6,922 bases of DNA, from assembly GCA_900757025.1 (NCBI GenBank), contig CAAEMG010000040.1:1-6922 (forward strand), written 5' to 3'. The DNA comes from Clostridia bacterium (GTDB taxonomy: Bacteria; Bacillota; Clostridia; Lachnospirales; Anaerotignaceae). Below are positions 5,931 to 6,922 of this stretch, in pieces. Position numbers and translations under genes: made by a program. A model generated the notes under the pieces. The model did not search any database and was not told the DNA's origin. It worked only from the letters and a program-made list of their open reading frames with translations. The number at the start of each line of letters is the position of its first letter. The stretch's first letter is position 1.

Positions 5931-6922
5931 ATGCTGTTTTCTGCTTCTTTGCGCTTATTGCTTCAAATACGAATAATAAAATAAATACTGCTATGGCAAT
6001 AACCGAAGGAACTATAAACGGAGTAACCATTACCATGCCGGCAAGCACAAACACAGCCTGCTCAATAGGATTAAAGGCTCTGCTTCTGTAGCCTGCAACG
6101 CCTATAGCTACCGAATATACGCCTATAAAAGCCGATACAAAAGCAAATATTGTTGTGCCTACGCTGCTTCCTGCTATAAGAAGCATTCCGTTGCAGTATA
6201 CAAACGCAAAAGGAATTATAAATACGGGAAGAGCTATCATGCAGGACAAAATACCCGTTTTAAACCAGTTACTCTTTGCTAAGTTGCTGCTTACATAAAC
6301 TGCCGAGCATACGGGAGGAGTTATGTTTGAAAGAGCCGAGAAATAGAATACAAACATATGAGCCGCCATAACGGCAATGCCAAGCTGTACAAGAGGAGGA
6401 ACAAGAACTGCCGCACCTATAACGTATGCCGCCGTTGCAGGAAGACCCATACCCAGTATAATACATACAATCATTGCCATTATAAGGCAGATGAAAAGAT
6501 TGCCTGCGCCTATGGAAACTATAAGGTCTGAAAGCTTAAGACCAAAGCCCGAAAAGTTTATAAATACTATAACCGCCTGTGCGCTTACCATAAGAGATGT
6601 CATGCTTATCATAGCTTTTGCACTTTCAAGGGAAATCTGTGCAAATGATTTGCCTACAAATTCAACACATTCCGTGGCATTCTTTTTAGGTGTATTGATA
6701 ATTTCGTATACAACAAAGCCCACCATCGAAGCATAGCAAGCCGCAAGAGTTGTTGAATAGTTATTGATTACAAAGAAAAGGAAAAGACCGATAGGTATTA
6801 TAATCGAAAGATACTGGCTTACGGAAATTTTTTCTTTTTTCGCTTCGTCAGAATTTCCTCTTATGTTAAGCTTTTTGCTCTGATAATGTATTGCAAGTAT
6901 TGCGCCGAGATAGAACAAAAGA
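5929..6922 (-). CDS. TRAP transporter fused permease (DctM-type), N-terminus cut by window edge
   Basis: The last 331 residues of an inner-membrane permease; the reading frame is open to the window edge, so the TTG at 6918 is internal and not a start. Full-length fused TRAP permeases (small and large membrane subunits joined) are about 600-700 aa, so roughly half is missing. Diagnostic motifs, counted from the codon at 6918: LFYLGAILAIHYQSKK at the left end (corresponding to the LYY-G segment), GMGLPATAAYVI (156-167), and AAHMFVFYFSALSNITPPVC (185-204), the hallmark of the DctM/TRAP-fused family. Hydrophobic segments lie near 36-52, 57-71, 108-121, 138-156, 160-180, 186-200, 224-245, 250-275 and 290-320. 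Such permeases work with a periplasmic or lipoprotein TAXI/DctP binding protein, expected upstream outside the window, and import organic acids or related anions using an ion gradient. It heads the visible part of the lactonase operon. Confidence 0.92.
   Translation of the reverse strand, partial: LLFYLGAILAIHYQSKKLNIRGNSDEAKKEKISVSQYLSIIIPIGLFLFFVINNYSTTLAACYASMVGFVVYEIINTPKKNATECVEFVGKSFAQISLESAKAMISMTSLMVSAQAVIVFINFSGFGLKLSDLIVSIGAGNLFICLIMAMIVCIILGMGLPATAAYVIGAAVLVPPLVQLGIAVMAAHMFVFYFSALSNITPPVCSAVYVSSNLAKSNWFKTGILSCMIALPVFIIPFAFVYCNGMLLIAGSSVGTTIFAFVSAFIGVYSVAIGVAGYRSRAFNPIEQAVFVLAGMVMVTPFIVPSVIAIAVFILLFVFEAISAKKQKTA

Noticed and set aside
4842..5976. Several plus-strand open frames opposite the lactonase gene, the longest at 5277-5636.
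   Set aside because: Composition is that of antisense translation of the propeller gene, with no family motif.
6269..6736. Frames at 6269-6466 (minus) and 6377-6736 (plus) within the TRAP permease.
   Set aside because: Both are out-of-frame readings of a well-supported permease region carrying the GMGLPATAAY and NITPPVC motifs.

Overview
The window is a stretch of low-GC DNA (about 40% G+C by eye) in which every supportable gene lies on the minus strand, so transcription runs from position 6922 towards position 1. Codon use rich in ATA, AGA and TTT/AAA, strong AGGAGG-type ribosome binding sites, very short gene gaps, and the gene content (type III CoA-transferases, a BCCT carrier, a fused TRAP permease) suggest an anaerobic Bacillota of the Clostridia, probably a gut or fermentative organism. 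This assignment is inference from style. No rRNA, tRNA, CRISPR array, insertion sequence or phage gene was seen.

Right half (6922 to about 3355), upstream unit: the C-terminal half of a TRAP-type fused permease, then a seven-bladed beta-propeller lactonase, an aspartate/glutamate/hydantoin-racemase-fold protein and a xylose-isomerase-like TIM-barrel isomerase/epimerase. Gaps are 13, 3 and 26 bases, so they very probably form one operon whose start lies beyond the right edge. The set reads as uptake of an organic or sugar acid, or its lactone, followed by ring opening and stereochemical rearrangement. The substrate is not identifiable here. A stem-loop with a T-rich tail at 3275-3324 appears to end this operon.

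Intergenic control region (3110-3354): besides the terminator it holds a close match to a sigma-54 (RpoN) -24/-12 promoter at 3164-3181, pointing at the downstream unit. Upstream of it lie a perfect 16-bp palindrome, a second dyad and three copies of TGASTCA, at distances where a sigma-54 activator could bind. This is the most interesting feature of the window.

Left half (3109 to 1), downstream unit: two tandem paralogous family III CoA-transferases (CaiB/BaiF type), each with the catalytic Asp, followed after a 72-base gap containing a strong hairpin by a BCCT carrier cut by the left edge. The carrier aligns well with the carnitine/gamma-butyrobetaine antiporter CaiT and keeps two of its binding-site aromatics. 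Together these suggest import of a quaternary-amine carboxylate (carnitine, crotonobetaine, gamma-butyrobetaine or similar) and its activation to a CoA thioester by CoA transfer, switched on by a sigma-54 activator. The enzymes that would act on the CoA thioester (dehydrogenase, hydratase or C-N lyase) are not in the window.
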